Of a stretch of DNA of 5,464 nucleotides, positions 4,739-5,464 are shown piece by piece. The notes beneath the pieces were generated by a model that had not been told where the DNA came from, did not search any database, and was given only the letters and a program-made list of their open reading frames with translations. Source of the stretch: an uncultured Chloroflexota bacterium. GTDB lineage: Bacteria > Chloroflexota > Dehalococcoidia > UBA3495. The position numbers and the translations under genes were made by a program. The stretch spans positions 1-5,464 of the forward strand of contig CAJWBT010000178.1 in assembly GCA_913020235.1 (NCBI GenBank), given 5' to 3'. Positions within the stretch are counted from its first letter, which is position 1; the number at the start of each line of letters is the position of its first letter.

Positions 4739-5464
4739 ATGGCCGAACAGCCGGTGGTATTGACACCAGATGAAGTAAAACGCTATAGCCGCCACATCAT
4801 CATGGGCGATGTTGGCAGCAGGGGCCAGCGGACGCTGCTCCAGTCAAAAGCCCTCATCGTCGGCGCCGGCGGCCTGGGATCGCCTTCGGCCATTTACTTG
4901 GCCCTAGCGGGAGTGGGCACCGTCGGCATCGTCGACTTCGACGTGGTGGACCTTTCCAACTTGCAACGGCAGATCTTGCACCACACCGCGGACGTCGGGC
5001 GGTCCAAGCTGGAATCGGCCCGGGACAACATCCACTCGTACAACCCAGGCGTTAACGTGGTGATGCACGAAACCAGGCTCGAATCCGACAACGCCATGGA
5101 GATCATCGGCCAGTACGACCTGGTGGTCAACGGGGCGGACAACTTCGCCACCAGATACCTGGTCAATGATGCCTGCTATCTGGCCGGGAAGCCCCTGGTG
5201 GACGGCAGTATATTGATCTTCGACGGGCAGACCACCGTCTTCATGCCCGGGGAAGGCTGCTATCGGTGTCTCTTTCCTTCTCCTCCTCCTCCGGGCATGG
5301 TCCCCAACTGCGCCGAGGCCGGAGTCCTGGGAGCCCTCACCGGCCTGGTTGGCAGCATCCAGGCAACGGAAGCCCTCAAGCTGCTGCTGGGTATTGGGGA
5401 GTCGCTCAGCTCCCGCCTGATCCTTATCGACGCCCTGAGCATGAGCTTCCGAGAGGTGAAGCTG
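4739..5464 (+). CDS. moeB: MoeB/ThiF/HesA-family adenylyltransferase, first 242 residues (3' end outside window)
   Basis: This E1-like enzyme adenylates the C-terminal glycine of a small sulfur-carrier protein (MoaD, ThiS or similar) so that sulfur can be added. Visible marks are LTPDEVKRYSRHIIMGDVG (8-26), the nucleotide loop VGAGGLGS (41-48), Asp66 and Asp68 (IVDFDVVD), NLQRQ with Arg77 (74-78), the ATP-site ADNFATRY with Asp134 (133-140), and the first zinc pair Cys174-x2-Cys177. Then come PPPPGMVPNCAEAGVLG with Cys191, the usual candidate catalytic cysteine, and QATEALKLLLG (208-218). The second zinc CxxC pair and any C-terminal rhodanese domain would lie past the window end. The CYRCLFPSPPPPG region resembles MoeB and its rhodanese-fused relatives more than ThiF, but MoeB, ThiF and CysO-activating homologues are hard to separate. 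An Rrf2 regulator upstream suggests control by sulfur or Fe-S status. Confidence 0.9.
   Translation, partial: MAEQPVVLTPDEVKRYSRHIIMGDVGSRGQRTLLQSKALIVGAGGLGSPSAIYLALAGVGTVGIVDFDVVDLSNLQRQILHHTADVGRSKLESARDNIHSYNPGVNVVMHETRLESDNAMEIIGQYDLVVNGADNFATRYLVNDACYLAGKPLVDGSILIFDGQTTVFMPGEGCYRCLFPSPPPPGMVPNCAEAGVLGALTGLVGSIQATEALKLLLGIGESLSSRLILIDALSMSFREVKL

Noticed and set aside
4420..4763. Several short open frames on both strands in the leader before moeB
   Set aside because: None has a good ribosome site or a recognisable sequence, one overlaps the moeB start, and their span is better explained by stem-forming sequence.

Overview
The window is about 60 to 65 percent GC by eye and carries six supportable genes plus three informative intergenic stretches. 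I see no rRNA, tRNA, CRISPR array or transposase. A high-GC, non-enteric bacterium is indicated. The mix of a decaprenyl-phosphate phosphoribosyltransferase-type UbiA protein, a flippase-like YbhN/AglD2-type protein, a DUF362 protein, an IscR-like Rrf2 regulator and a MoeB-like activating enzyme would fit Chloroflexota (for example Dehalococcoidia or SAR202). That placement is an inference from gene types, not a demonstrated assignment.

Left half (1-3259, all minus strand). In transcription order there is an unrecognised four-helix membrane protein (3259 to 2816), a 188-bp gap holding a possible 31-codon ORF, a flippase-like integral membrane protein (2627 to 1656), a UbiA-superfamily phosphoribosyl/prenyl transferase (1643 to 699), and the first 217 codons of a DUF362 protein (652 to beyond base 1). 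The last three are 12 and 46 bp apart and look like one operon. The UbiA and flippase-like proteins together suggest work on polyprenyl-phosphate-linked sugars at the membrane.

Centre (3260-3373) is a divergent promoter region. It holds a 25-bp inverted repeat (8-bp perfect arms, 9-nt spacer) directly upstream of a TATACT box. To its right, on the plus strand, is a PaaI-like hotdog thioesterase (3374-3826) whose usual HGG motif reads QGG.

Right half (3827-5464, plus strand). A strong extended -10 promoter, with an imperfect palindrome just upstream, drives an Rrf2/IscR-type regulator that keeps three cysteines suited to an Fe-S cluster. A 356-bp stretch follows with no convincing gene but several possible RNA stems, one of them a REP-like 10-bp hairpin. 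Then comes a MoeB/ThiF/HesA-type adenylyltransferase, cut by the window end. Rrf2 next to MoeB suggests a regulon for sulfur transfer, cysteine or molybdopterin synthesis. The genes beyond base 5464 would decide which.
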